In this document: one piece after another, positions 8,925 through 17,397 of the stretch | Layout of the letters: each line of letters begins with the position of its first letter | Position numbering within the stretch: the stretch's first letter is position 1 | Origin: Crystallibacter degradans | GTDB lineage: Bacteria; Actinomycetota; Actinomycetes; Actinomycetales; Micrococcaceae | Assembly (NCBI RefSeq): GCF_012952295.1 | Contig: NZ_JABBCH010000013.1 | Span: 48,790-112,789, forward strand | Length of the DNA: 64,000 nucleotides | Direction of reading: 5' to 3' | Program-made: the position numbers and the translations under genes | Notes under the pieces: generated by a model | What the model was told of the DNA's origin: nothing | The model's database searches: none | Seen by the model: the letters and a program-made list of their open reading frames with translations, nothing else

Positions 8925-9133
8925 CGGCCATGACAATACAGAGACTTATTCACATCGTCTGACGGGTCCCACGAAAGTTCTTCAAAATTCTTTTCCGCAC
9001 CAGTCTTGAGCACGGCAGGAAGCACACCGGCGCCGACCACACGGCACGGCCGGCATTTCGGCAGTGGGTATCCAGCGAGCCAGTAAGCCGCGGGTACCCC
9101 GCGGACCGGTGGCGAAAACTTCTGCGTTGCCAT
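8912..9133 (-). CDS. Small open frame just upstream of the DUF222 gene (uncertain)
   Basis: A 73-residue frame begins with the same Met-Ala-Thr start context as the DUF222 gene and stops 4 nt before that gene's ATG, an arrangement that would allow translational coupling. The product is unrecognised. It contains a Cys-x2-Cys (PKCRPCRVV) and a late single Cys. Codon third positions lose their GC bias in the second half (AAT, TTT, GAA, TAT, TGT), which argues against a conserved gene. It may be a real small protein, or the decayed 5' part of a duplicated DUF222 gene. Treat as tentative. Confidence 0.3.
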   Translation of the reverse strand: MATQKFSPPVRGVPAAYWLAGYPLPKCRPCRVVGAGVLPAVLKTGAEKNFEELSWDPSDDVNKSLYCHGRMMD

Positions 9134-9150
9134 GAGTCCAGTCCATCACC
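9125..9150 (-). repeat. Copy 2 of the duplicated start-codon region
   Basis: It matches 8899-8924 at 23 of 26 positions, including the sequence that reads ATGGCAACG on the minus strand. It supplies the start of the small open frame at 8912-9133. Confidence 0.7.
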
Positions 9151-9328
9151 TGCCTCCGACGACCAGAGGCGAAATCAGCACCGTCCACACAAACAGCCGG
9201 AGCATTTCTGATCTTTTGGACTCTTCCCCTGTGGCCGAGCGGTTACCCGAACGGCACAGCGTCAGTGATGTGCGTAGCGTCGCCGTCGAAAGGGGAATAT
9301 GGGCCTTCGATTAGAGGTTGCGGCAGGT

Positions 9329-10372
9329 ATGGAACTCGGCATCTACAGCTTCGGCGACATCCACCCCGATCCGCTGACGGGGGAAGGGACATCGCCGCAA
9401 CAACGGATGGCGGATCTGCTGGAGCGGGCACGGCTGGCAGATGAAGTGGGCCTTCACTATTTCGGGGTCGGGGAGCATCACCGCCCGGACTATGCGGTCT
9501 CTGCTCCGGTTCCCGTGCTGGCCGCGGCGGCCGCCCAGACCCAGAACATCAAGGTTGGCTCCGCGGTCACGGTGTTGAGTACCGAGGACCCCGTCCGCGT
9601 CTATCAGCAGTTTGCCACGCTGGATCTGCTGTCGGGCGGCCGTGCCGAGCTGACCGCCGGGCGCGGTTCCTTCATCGAGTCCTACCCGCTCTTCGGTGCC
9701 GCCTTGACCGACTACGACGAGCTGTACGAAGAGAAAATCGCCCTGCTGCTCCAGTTGGACGAGCAGGAAGTAATAACCTGGAGCGGAAAGTTCCGTCCCG
9801 CGCTCGACAACGCCAGAATCCTGCCCAGGCCGACCGGCAGACCAGGCGCTGGGCATTTGGATATCTGGATCGCCACGGGCGGCACGCCGGCGTCGACAAT
9901 CCGGGCGGCGAAGCTGGGCAAGAACGTCATGTACGCCTTGCTGGGCGGCACCGTCCATAGCTTCGCGCAGCACGCAGAGCTCTACCGCACCGAAGCCGCA
10001 AAGGCGGGGCACGACGTCGGGCGTCTGAAGGTGGGTGTCAGCAGCACCGGCCTCGTGGCGAGGGAGGGGGCGGCGGATAAATTCTATCCCCACTGGCTGG
10101 ACTCGTTGACCCGGATTGCGGCCGAACGCGGTTTTTCCAAGCCCAGCCGTGTCAGCTACAACATGCAGGCGGCGCGGTCCGGCGGTATCTATGTAGGCAA
10201 TCCGGAGGAAGTGGCCGAGAAGCTGGTGTTGACCCATCAGTACATGCAGCACGACCGGCACATCCTGCAAATGGACCTCTCCTCGGTGCCGCAGAAGACC
10301 GTGCTGCAATCCATCGAGCTGCTCGGAACCGAGGTGCTGCCGCTGGTGCAAAGCGAGCTCTCGTCGGAATAA
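9329..10372 (+). CDS. LLM-class flavin-dependent oxidoreductase
   Basis: The 347-residue protein has the bacterial luciferase-like fold signatures: MELGIYSFGD at the start, a long helix LLERARLADEVGLHYFGVGEHH around residues 35-55, SAPVPVLAAAAAQT, and VYQQFATLDLLSGGRAELTAGRGSF near residue 105. Such enzymes use reduced FMN or F420 to oxidise small substrates; this one cannot be assigned a substrate. ATG 9329 is chosen because family members begin MELG. An upstream ATG at 9299 has a better purine-rich ribosome site (GAAAGGGG) and would add ten residues, so the start is uncertain. No neighbouring gene suggests a pathway. Confidence 0.85.
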   Translation: MELGIYSFGDIHPDPLTGEGTSPQQRMADLLERARLADEVGLHYFGVGEHHRPDYAVSAPVPVLAAAAAQTQNIKVGSAVTVLSTEDPVRVYQQFATLDLLSGGRAELTAGRGSFIESYPLFGAALTDYDELYEEKIALLLQLDEQEVITWSGKFRPALDNARILPRPTGRPGAGHLDIWIATGGTPASTIRAAKLGKNVMYALLGGTVHSFAQHAELYRTEAAKAGHDVGRLKVGVSSTGLVAREGAADKFYPHWLDSLTRIAAERGFSKPSRVSYNMQAARSGGIYVGNPEEVAEKLVLTHQYMQHDRHILQMDLSSVPQKTVLQSIELLGTEVLPLVQSELSSE

Positions 10373-10421
10373 GACCTAGGCTGTATTAGTACATTCGTTC
10401 CCAGTTTCAAAAGGAGTCAGC

Positions 10422-12308
10422 ATGTCCATGGAAGGGGCAGCGTGGAGTTCGCTGTACCGGCTCTCCATGTCGGACAAGGCCAAGCACGGGTTCTCCAAGA
10501 AGACCGTCAAACGTACCCTGGCGTTCGCCGCGCCGTACAAGGGCAAGCTGATCTTCTTTGTCATCGTCTCCATCATCTCGGCCGCTTTGGCTGTTGCGAC
10601 GCCGGTCCTCGCCGGCCAGGTGATCGACGCGATCGTCGCGAAGACAAGTATTGAGACGATCGTCTGGCTTGCCGTCATCATCGCCATCGTCGCAATCGCT
10701 GACGCGGCGCTGAGCATGGTTACCCGCTGGGTTTCCTCCGGCCTGGGCGAAGACGTGATCCTGGACCTGCGCACGGCGGTGTTCGATCATGTGCAGAAGA
10801 TGCCGATTGCGTTCTTCACCCGCACGCGCACCGGCGCGCTGGTCAGCCGGTTGAACAATGACGTGATCGGTGCACAGCGGGCCTTCGCCGGCACGCTTTC
10901 CGGCGTCGTCAGTAATTTTGTGGCTCTGGTGCTGACACTGATTGTCATGCTCAATACGTCCTGGCAGGTGACGCTGCTGGCGCTGATTATGCTGCCCATT
11001 TTCCTGCTGCCGGCCAGGCAGATGGGCTCGCGACTGGCGGAGATGCGCCGCGAGGCCGCCAACCACAACTCCGCGATGAGCACGCAGATGACCGAGCGCT
11101 TTTCGGCCCCCGGCGCCACCTTGGTCAAGCTCTTTGGCCGGCCCGAAGAGGAGTCCCGGGAATTCAAGGTCCGGGCCCAACGGGTGCGCAATATCGGTAT
11201 CAAATCCGCGGTTCTGCAGTGGACCTTCGTAACCGCGCTGACCCTGGTCTCCGCGCTGGCGCTGGCACTGGTTTACGGTCTGGGCGGGTTCTACGCCATC
11301 ATCGGCCAGCTCGATCCGGGGGACGTGGTGGTGCTGGCACTGCTGCTGACCAGGCTGTATGCGCCGTTGACCGCCCTGGCCAATGCGCGTGTGGAGATCG
11401 CCAGCGCCCTGGTCAGCTTCGAGCGGGTCTTCGAGGTGCTGGACCTCGATCCGCTGATTAAGGAGAAGCCCGACGCCGGTGCTGTCCCGCCGGGACCGGT
11501 CATCGTTGAATTCAAGGACGTCCGGTTTGCCTATCCATCTGCCGACAAGGTTTCGCTGGCGTCGCTGGAAGAGGTCGCCACGCTGGACACCCGCGGTGGC
11601 GAGGAAGTGCTGCACGGCATCAACTTCAAGGTGGAGCCCGGACAGACCCTGGCACTGGTCGGGTCTTCCGGCGCAGGCAAGTCCACCATCGCCTCACTGC
11701 TGGCAAGGTTGTACGACGTCGACTCCGGCTCCGTGGAACTTTCCGGCGTCGATCTTCGTGACCTGAGCTTCGATTCGATCCGCTCCACCATCGGGCTGGT
11801 GACCCAGGACGGGCACCTGTTCCACGACACCATCAGGGGCAACCTCACGCTGGCCCGCCCGGAGGCTTCGGACGAGGAGATCTGGGACGTGCTGCGCCGG
11901 GCCAGGCTCGAGCCGATGGTCCGGTCCCTGCCGGACGGGCTGGAGACCATGGTGGGGGAGCGCGGCTACCGCCTGTCCGGCGGCGAACGCCAGCGGATGA
12001 CCATTGCGCGGCTGCTGATCGCCCAGCCGCAGGTGGTCATCCTGGATGAGGCAACCGCTGCACTGGATTCGACCAACGAAGCCGCAGTGCAGGCAGCCTT
12101 GACCGAAGCGCTCGAGGGTCGCACCGCCGTCGTTATTGCGCACCGGCTGTCCACCATCCGTTCCGCGGACCAGATCCTCGTGGTCGAGGGCGGGGAAATC
12201 GTCGAGCGGGGCACCCATCTTGAACTGCTGGCCCGCCGCGGGCGCTATGCGGAGTTGTACCGGACGCAGTTCCGCACAGAAACGACTGAAACGCCGGCCG
12301 TGCCCTGA
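10422..12308 (+). CDS. ABC exporter, fused permease and ATPase
   Basis: A half-transporter of 628 residues with an N-terminal six-helix membrane domain (about residues 40-330) and a C-terminal nucleotide-binding domain. The ATPase motifs are intact: Walker A GSSGAGKST, Q-loop VTQDGHLF, signature LSGGERQRM, Walker B VVILDEATAALD and the switch histidine in VIAHRLSTI. The segment between the A-loop tyrosine (VRFAYPSADKVSLASLEEVA) and Walker A is longer than in typical exporters, an extra loop of roughly 20 residues. It probably works as a homodimer that exports lipids or drugs. An AAAAGGAG ribosome site precedes ATG 10422 and a clear terminator follows. Confidence 0.92.
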   Translation: MSMEGAAWSSLYRLSMSDKAKHGFSKKTVKRTLAFAAPYKGKLIFFVIVSIISAALAVATPVLAGQVIDAIVAKTSIETIVWLAVIIAIVAIADAALSMVTRWVSSGLGEDVILDLRTAVFDHVQKMPIAFFTRTRTGALVSRLNNDVIGAQRAFAGTLSGVVSNFVALVLTLIVMLNTSWQVTLLALIMLPIFLLPARQMGSRLAEMRREAANHNSAMSTQMTERFSAPGATLVKLFGRPEEESREFKVRAQRVRNIGIKSAVLQWTFVTALTLVSALALALVYGLGGFYAIIGQLDPGDVVVLALLLTRLYAPLTALANARVEIASALVSFERVFEVLDLDPLIKEKPDAGAVPPGPVIVEFKDVRFAYPSADKVSLASLEEVATLDTRGGEEVLHGINFKVEPGQTLALVGSSGAGKSTIASLLARLYDVDSGSVELSGVDLRDLSFDSIRSTIGLVTQDGHLFHDTIRGNLTLARPEASDEEIWDVLRRARLEPMVRSLPDGLETMVGERGYRLSGGERQRMTIARLLIAQPQVVILDEATAALDSTNEAAVQAALTEALEGRTAVVIAHRLSTIRSADQILVVEGGEIVERGTHLELLARRGRYAELYRTQFRTETTETPAVP

Positions 12309-12316
12309 GCAGCAAG

Positions 12317-12352
12317 AGCCCGCACGCCCTGAGCGGCGCGCGGGCTTTTTTA
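12317..12352 (+). terminator. Intrinsic terminator after the ABC exporter
   Basis: A GC-rich stem (agcccgc...gcgggct, extended by cgcc/ggcg with one bulge) is followed by TTTTTTAT. It lies 9 bp after the stop codon. Confidence 0.85.
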
Positions 12353-12435
12353 TCAGTGCTATCCGGTCCGTCATTCGTTACAGTGTCATAGGTTGACCTA
12401 AGTCACAGCAGAGTTTTGGGGAGCAGGGCTCATTA

Positions 12436-13665
12436 ATGCAGCGCGGTAGCAATCTTGGCCGTCTTGGCGGCTATAACCAAGCGGTGATCCTGGATGCGAT
12501 CCGTCGCGCGCCCGAAGGCATCGCCCGGGTTGAACTGGTGGAGCGCACGGGCCTGTCGCCGCAGACCATTTCCAACGTAGTGCGCCGCCTTGTCGACGAC
12601 GGACTGGTGCGGGAAGACCGCAAGACAGTGTCCGGGCCGGGCAAACCCCGGACCGTGCTGGAGCTGGAAGTTTCCAGCCGCATTGCCATCGGCATCCATC
12701 TGGATCCTGCCGTTATGACCGTGGTCGCGCTGAACCTGCACGGCGAAGTGGTGGCCAGTACGGACCACCGGATGCCTGATGTGGGTGAACCGAATGGCAT
12801 CGTGCCCCGGATGGCGGACGCCGTCGAAAATTTGATTGCAACTGCAGGGCTGGACCGCGACCGGATCCTGGGCGTGGGCCTTGCCGCGCCGGGGCCCATC
12901 GACGGGATCGAGGGCATGATGGTTTCGCCGCCGATGCTGCCGGGCTGGGACCGGGTGCCGCTGCGGGTGCCGCTGGAGGAACTGATCGACCTGCCGGTGT
13001 GGCTGGACAAGGACGTGACCGCGGCTGCAGTTGCCGAGCTCTGGGCGAGTGACAGGGATGCGCCGTCCAGCTTTGCCTTCATCTATCTGGGCACCGGACT
13101 TGGTGCCGGCGTGGTGCTGCAGAACGAGGTGCAGCGGGGCTCCTCCGGAAACATCGGCGAGATCGGGCACTTCCCCGTGCAGGACGACGTGCCGCTGTGC
13201 GAATGCGGCCGGCGGAACTGCGTTGGCATGAGCCTGAATTTTGTGACCCTCATCCGGCAGGGCATCGCAGCCGGCGTCTTCCCCGAAAACCACGACGAGC
13301 AGGGACTGGACGGGACAACTGCGGCTATTTTCGAACTGACCAGCATGGCCGGAGCGGGCAACGCCGAGGCGCAGGCCATCGTGCACCGGGCAGCGCGGAA
13401 TCTTGCGTTCGTCGTGGCGCAGGTGGCCAATGTGCTCGACGTCCAGCGGATTATCTTTGGCGGGCCGCTCTGGGACGGCCTGGCCGGGGTTGGTCTGCCG
13501 CTGCTGCGCGAGGAGGTCCAAAAGCACTTCGTGGCGAGGGACATCCACGAGCTCGAAGTGGTGGGGTCAGACCTCGGCGAGCAGGTTGGGGCCATCGGCG
13601 GGGCATGCCTGGTGCTGGACCAGGCCTTCTCGCCGAAGACGCGGGGACTCCTGCTGGAGACGTAA
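12436..13665 (+). CDS. ROK-family transcriptional regulator
   Basis: The 409-residue protein has an N-terminal winged helix (NQAVILDAIRRAPEGIARVELVERTGLSPQTISN region, residues 15-50) joined to a ROK sugar-kinase-like domain. The ROK signature is visible: FIYLGTGLGAGVVLQ, GNIGEIGHFPVQ, and the zinc site CECGRRNCVG near residue 255. This is the NagC/XylR layout of sugar-responsive repressors. No sugar gene lies next to it, so the ligand is unknown. Two copies of acgtcacata just after the stop (13670-13698) and a perfect inverted repeat at 13807-13830 could be binding sites, but neither is proven. Confidence 0.9.
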   Translation: MQRGSNLGRLGGYNQAVILDAIRRAPEGIARVELVERTGLSPQTISNVVRRLVDDGLVREDRKTVSGPGKPRTVLELEVSSRIAIGIHLDPAVMTVVALNLHGEVVASTDHRMPDVGEPNGIVPRMADAVENLIATAGLDRDRILGVGLAAPGPIDGIEGMMVSPPMLPGWDRVPLRVPLEELIDLPVWLDKDVTAAAVAELWASDRDAPSSFAFIYLGTGLGAGVVLQNEVQRGSSGNIGEIGHFPVQDDVPLCECGRRNCVGMSLNFVTLIRQGIAAGVFPENHDEQGLDGTTAAIFELTSMAGAGNAEAQAIVHRAARNLAFVVAQVANVLDVQRIIFGGPLWDGLAGVGLPLLREEVQKHFVARDIHELEVVGSDLGEQVGAIGGACLVLDQAFSPKTRGLLLET

Positions 13666-13669
13666 TGAA

Positions 13670-13698
13670 ACGTCACATAATGTATTTGACGTCACATA
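13670..13698. repeat. Direct repeat acgtcacata, possible operator pair
   Basis: Ten-nt copies lie at 13670-13679 and 13689-13698, with starts 19 nt apart. They sit right after the ROK regulator gene. Confidence 0.5.
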
Positions 13699-13806
13699 CG
13701 GCGGAATTTTCCCGGGTTAATCAATTGTTCATCTGCCGGGCTTGATTTAGTCCATCGTATGGATAAACATGGTTACTGACGGCAGGCGTTCGTATGATCG
13801 CGCCAT

Positions 13807-13830
13807 CTCTTGAAATGAACGGTTCAAGAG
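13807..13830. promoter_or_regulatory. Perfect inverted repeat ctcttgaa/ttcaagag
   Basis: Eight-base arms 13807-13814 and 13823-13830 flank an 8-nt spacer. It may be an operator or a small RNA hairpin; no T-tract follows. Confidence 0.4.
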
Positions 13831-13982
13831 CGGGAGCGGCCCTGGGGAGGGGCGCGTGCCGTCAACCAAGTAGGACAACGGTGATCGCGAGTAGTTCCGG
13901 CGAACGGGAAGAAGCCCGGGGCTACAACTTCTCTTTTGAGGGTTCTCGCAGTTGAAATGCTTTGGGATGCACCAAATGCGGT

Positions 13983-14026
13983 AGCCGCTGGCTGCGCATC
14001 CGTGGGGGGATGCGCAGACAGCGGCT
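13983..14026. terminator. Long hairpin between the ROK gene and tRNA-Arg
   Basis: Arms 13983-14001 and 14008-14026 pair over 18 of 19 positions with a single G/A mismatch and a G-rich 6-nt loop. A short T-run (tgttt) follows on the plus strand. On the minus strand it lies 13 nt past the tRNA 3' end, so it may end tRNA transcripts as well. Confidence 0.55.
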
Positions 14027-14038
14027 TCCCTGTTTAAG

Positions 14039-14112
14039 TGCCCCTGGCCGGAATCGAACCGACGACCTACCCTTTAGGAGAGGGTCGCTCTATCCAACTG
14101 AGCTACAGAGGC
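14039..14112 (-). tRNA. tRNA-Arg (anticodon CCT)
   Basis: Read on the minus strand the 74 nt fold into a complete cloverleaf. The acceptor arm GCCTCTG pairs with CAGGGGC and is followed by discriminator A. The D arm contains AGCTCAGTTGGATAGAGC. The anticodon arm is ACCCT-CTCCTAA-AGGGT with anticodon CCT, which reads AGG. The T arm contains GGTTCGATTCC. CCA is not encoded. Confidence 0.96.
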
Positions 14113-14127
14113 GCGAACCTATCCAGC

Positions 14128-14790
14128 TTACCCTTTTGCCGCCGTCGTTGTTTCATTTTGTTTCCGGCGTGGTCCGCGGAAAACCGCGTAGAGAGCGGCC
14201 AGGATGCTCAGGCCGAACAGCACGGATTTCGCGACGGTGAGGAAGCTGGCCAGCGATGCGTCGCCCACCGGATCGGTACTCATGATCGAGTCCAGCACCC
14301 AGTTTTCGGCCAGATCCGCAATGACATACAGCAGGACGGGCGCCCAGCAGAGCCAGCGGAGCAGTCCGCGTTTGAGCTGCTGGCCGATCAGCAGCAGCCA
14401 GGTGAAGCCGAACAGCAACGGGAAGATCGTGTCGGCGGTTTTGTGCCAGTAGTTGTATTGGCCGGCGCCGTCCTCGCCGAAGGCGGTGCGCACGTCCTGC
14501 ACGTACTCGGTGCTGTAACCGGTGACCAGCGTGTCCGGCATCGCCAAGCCGCCGCTCAGCTGCTGGAACTGCGGCATGATCAGGATGAACGAGTACCCGA
14601 ACAGGAACGCCGAGGCCACCGCGCCGGCGATCACAATCATGTTGGCATTGCCTGCCGCCTTGGCCGGCGTGCGGCCGGTGCTCGGATTGACGACGCCGGA
14701 TGCTGGCTTTGTGGAGGAAGGGTCACCAGTGCGGGCGTCGGCTGCTGCGGGACCGTGCTTGCGGAGGCGCTGCGCGCGGGACTTGGACAT
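14128..14790 (-). CDS. Conserved hypothetical four-helix membrane protein
   Basis: The 220-residue product begins MSKSRAQRLRKHG, a basic cytoplasmic N-terminus, followed by a Pro/Thr/Gly-rich linker to about residue 50. Four hydrophobic helices can be read: MIVIAGAVASAFLFGYSFI, IFPLLFGFTWLLLIGQQL, WLCWAPVLLYVIADLAE and SFLTVAKSVLFGLSILAALY. The segment between helices 1 and 2 is soluble and Tyr/Asp-rich (TGYSTEYVQDVRTAFGED) and may face outside. The C-terminus is basic. I do not recognise the family. A longer frame reaching back to 15210 would run through the pcrA region and is not credible. The gene lies 15 bp from tRNA-Arg. Confidence 0.75.
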   Translation of the reverse strand: MSKSRAQRLRKHGPAAADARTGDPSSTKPASGVVNPSTGRTPAKAAGNANMIVIAGAVASAFLFGYSFILIMPQFQQLSGGLAMPDTLVTGYSTEYVQDVRTAFGEDGAGQYNYWHKTADTIFPLLFGFTWLLLIGQQLKRGLLRWLCWAPVLLYVIADLAENWVLDSIMSTDPVGDASLASFLTVAKSVLFGLSILAALYAVFRGPRRKQNETTTAAKG

Positions 14791-14889
14791 ATCTCCATTA
14801 TGGCCCCGGGCCGGCGACGCGCCTCGTGGGCTAGGCCGTGGGCGAATCCGGCGCCGAGTGTCGGTGGGGGCTAATAGACTGATAAGACC

Positions 14890-17277
14890 ATGGATTTTCT
14901 GACTGACCCTGCCTACGATGCTCCTGCCCCTGCCTTGCCCGATGCGCAGGAACTGCTGGCTGGGCTGAACCCGCAGCAGGAAGAGGCAGTCAAGCATGCC
15001 GGCTCGCCCCTGCTGATCATTGCCGGCGCGGGCTCCGGAAAGACCCGGGTGCTCAGCCACCGGATTGCCCACCTGATGGCCACCAAGCGTGCCCGCCCGG
15101 GAGAGATCCTGGCCATCACCTTTACCAACAAGGCTGCCGCGGAAATGCGTGAGCGGATCGAGTCGCTGGTGGGGGACCGGGCGAAGAACATGTGGATTTC
15201 CACGTTCCACTCCTCCTGCGTGCGGATCCTGCGCCGGGAGGCCAAGAACGTTGGGCTCAATTCGAACTTCTCCATTTATGATTCGGCGGACACGCTACGC
15301 CTGATCACCCTGGTTGCCAAGGGCCTGGACCTGGATCCGAAGCGCTTTCCACCGAAGTCCATCCAGCACAAGATCTCCGCGCTGAAGAACGAGCTGATCG
15401 ACGACGAAGCCTACGCCGCGACGGCAAACTACTCCGATCCGTTCGAGCAGGCCGTGGCAGAGGTCTATAAGGGCTACACGCAGCGGATGCGCCAGGCCAA
15501 CGCCATGGACTTCGATGACCTGATCGCCCAGGTGGTCTTCATCTTCCAGGCCTTCCCGGCGGTGGCGGATTCCTACCGGCGGCGCTTCCGGCACGTCCTG
15601 GTGGACGAGTACCAGGACACCAACCACGCCCAGTATGTATTGGTCCGCGAACTCACCGGCGGAACGGGCGGATCGGAGCAAAAATTCCCGCCCGGCGAAC
15701 TGACGGTGGTGGGGGACTCGGACCAGTCCATCTACGCCTTCCGCGGTGCCGATGTGCGCAACATCGTCGAGTTCGAAAAGGACTACGTCAACGCGCGGAC
15801 CATCTTGCTGGAGCAGAACTACCGCTCCACGCAGACCATTCTGACGGCGGCCAACGCCGTAATTTCCCGCAACCCCAACCGTCCGGCCAAGCGCCTCTGG
15901 ACCGCGGAAGGGGACGGCGAGCGGATCATCGGCTACGTCGGCGAAAACGAGCACGAAGAGGCCCGGTTCATCGCCAACGAGATCGACCGGCTGCAGGACG
16001 CCGAGAACCTGCGCCCGGGGGACGTGGCCATCTTCTACCGGACCAACGCGCAGTCCCGTTCCATCGAAGACCTGCTGATCCGGGTGGGTCTGCCGTACAA
16101 GGTGGTAGGCGGAACCCGCTTCTACGAGCGCAAGGAAATCAAGGACGCCCTGGCCTACCTGCGCGTGCTGGTGAATCCGGACGACGTGGTCAACCTGCGG
16201 CGGATCCTCAACGAGCCTAAACGCGGCATCGGGGACCGGGCCGAGTACGCGGTGGCCGCGCTCGCCGAGCGGGACCAGTTGTCCTTCATGGAAGCGCTGC
16301 GCAAGGCCGATGACGCACCGGGCATGGCAACGCGCTCCGTCAACGCGGTGGCCGGCTTCGTGAAGCTCATCGATGACCTCACCGAAGTGGCAAACGGATC
16401 CGGGGCATCGGCCGCACTTGAAGCGGTGCTGGAACAGACCGGCTACCTGGCGGCGCTGCGGCAGAGCAATGACCCGCAGGACGAGTCCCGCGTGGAAAAC
16501 CTGGCCGAGCTGGTCGCCGTCGTGCGTGAATACGAACGGGACAATGCGGACGGAACGCTCGGCAGCTTCCTGGAACAGGTGGCGCTGGTGGCGGACGCTG
16601 ACCAGATCCCGGACGCGCCGGATGAGGAAAGCGCTCAGCTGGCCAAGGACCAGGGCGTGGTCACCTTGATGACGCTGCACACGGCCAAGGGGCTGGAATT
16701 CCCGGTGGTATTCCTCACCGGTATGGAGCACGGCGTCTTCCCGCACCAACGGTCCATGACGGATCCGAAGGAGCTGGCCGAAGAACGGCGGCTGGCTTAT
16801 GTGGGGCTGACCCGCGCCCGCAAGCGGCTCTATTTGACCCGCTCGGAATCGCGGAGCCTGTGGGGCCAGAGCCAGTACAACCCGGCAAGCCAGTTCATCG
16901 AGGAAGTCCCGCCGGAACTCATCGACTGGAAACGTGAAGGCAGCAAGCGCCCGGCTTTCACGTCCTCCGGCAGCTTCGGCTCCAGCCGGTACAGCGGCTC
17001 CCATTGGGGTGCCGGTGCCGGCGGAAACCAGGACGTTTCGTCGCTGCCGGGCTCGGCACGGTCCATGGCGCCCGCCGCCGTGCGGGCCGGCCGGGTCCAG
17101 CCGCAGAAGGAGGTCATCGCACTGACCGTGGGCGACAAGGTCAACCACACCAGCTTCGGAAACGGTACAGTCCTCTCGCTCGAAGGCGCCGGGGATAAGA
17201 CTGTGGCGAAGGTCAAGTTCGACATCGGCGAGAAGCGCCTGCTGCTGCGTTATGCCCCGCTGACCAAGTCGGACTAG
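14890..17277 (+). CDS. pcrA: ATP-dependent DNA helicase PcrA/UvrD
   Basis: The 795-residue superfamily 1 helicase has all expected motifs in order: a Q-motif region LNPQQEEAV, Walker A IAGAGSGKTRVL (residues 38-49), motif Ia ITFTNKAAAEM, motif II VDEYQDTN, motif III GDSDQSIYAFRG, motif IV LEQNYRST, motif V LMTLHTAKGLEFPVVFL and motif VI YVGLTRARKRLYL. The C-terminal region is Ser/Gly-rich and then has GDKVNHTSFGNGTVLSLEG, the Tudor-like end typical of PcrA. It unwinds DNA in repair and replication restart and displaces RecA. ATG 14890 has no strong ribosome site but gives the normal family length. Confidence 0.95.
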   Translation: MDFLTDPAYDAPAPALPDAQELLAGLNPQQEEAVKHAGSPLLIIAGAGSGKTRVLSHRIAHLMATKRARPGEILAITFTNKAAAEMRERIESLVGDRAKNMWISTFHSSCVRILRREAKNVGLNSNFSIYDSADTLRLITLVAKGLDLDPKRFPPKSIQHKISALKNELIDDEAYAATANYSDPFEQAVAEVYKGYTQRMRQANAMDFDDLIAQVVFIFQAFPAVADSYRRRFRHVLVDEYQDTNHAQYVLVRELTGGTGGSEQKFPPGELTVVGDSDQSIYAFRGADVRNIVEFEKDYVNARTILLEQNYRSTQTILTAANAVISRNPNRPAKRLWTAEGDGERIIGYVGENEHEEARFIANEIDRLQDAENLRPGDVAIFYRTNAQSRSIEDLLIRVGLPYKVVGGTRFYERKEIKDALAYLRVLVNPDDVVNLRRILNEPKRGIGDRAEYAVAALAERDQLSFMEALRKADDAPGMATRSVNAVAGFVKLIDDLTEVANGSGASAALEAVLEQTGYLAALRQSNDPQDESRVENLAELVAVVREYERDNADGTLGSFLEQVALVADADQIPDAPDEESAQLAKDQGVVTLMTLHTAKGLEFPVVFLTGMEHGVFPHQRSMTDPKELAEERRLAYVGLTRARKRLYLTRSESRSLWGQSQYNPASQFIEEVPPELIDWKREGSKRPAFTSSGSFGSSRYSGSHWGAGAGGNQDVSSLPGSARSMAPAAVRAGRVQPQKEVIALTVGDKVNHTSFGNGTVLSLEGAGDKTVAKVKFDIGEKRLLLRYAPLTKSD

Positions 17278-17397
17278 GGACGATGCCCCGCCGGCGCGGG
17301 AAGGCTCCGCCGCGGGAACTCAGCAGCACATCGCCGAAGACGCCGCGGCGGCGATCCGCATTTGGTCACGCTGGCATAACAACATAGCGTTTTTCCT

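Larger units (their letters stand above)
8908..9328. other. Divergent intergenic region between DUF222 gene and LLM oxidoreductase
   Basis: If the small frame at 8912-9133 is not a gene, this is about 420 bp of non-coding sequence. Its GC content is visibly lower in parts (8930-9000, 9190-9230) than in the flanking genes. It holds the duplicated start segment and must contain promoters for both directions, but no consensus promoter was identified. Confidence 0.5.
13666..14038. other. Intergenic stretch of 373 bp with several repeats, no protein gene
   Basis: No open frame here looks like a protein. The stretch contains a direct repeat (13670-13698), a short inverted repeat tccat-cgt-atgga (13751-13763), a perfect 8-bp inverted repeat (13807-13830), a purine-rich segment with GGGG runs (13850-13930) and a long hairpin (13983-14026). 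It could encode a small RNA, but it matches no RNA family that I recognise. Confidence 0.5.

Noticed and set aside
6961-9009. Long plus-strand open frame antisense to the DUF222 gene
   Set aside because: Its product is a Gly/Arg/Val-rich string with no domain, and the minus-strand frame has DUF222 and HNH motifs. It is open only because of high GC.
13983-14026. 6C RNA or similar C-loop RNA on the minus strand
   Set aside because: The minus-strand loop region has six consecutive C, but the second C-rich stem-loop required by that motif was not found.
14039-14112. tRNA-Arg as an integration site for a mobile element
   Set aside because: No integrase, no repeated tRNA 3' end and no foreign genes were seen on either side.
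15295-17148. Minus-strand open frame opposite pcrA
   Set aside because: Antisense to all helicase motifs; low-complexity His/Gln/Arg-rich product.
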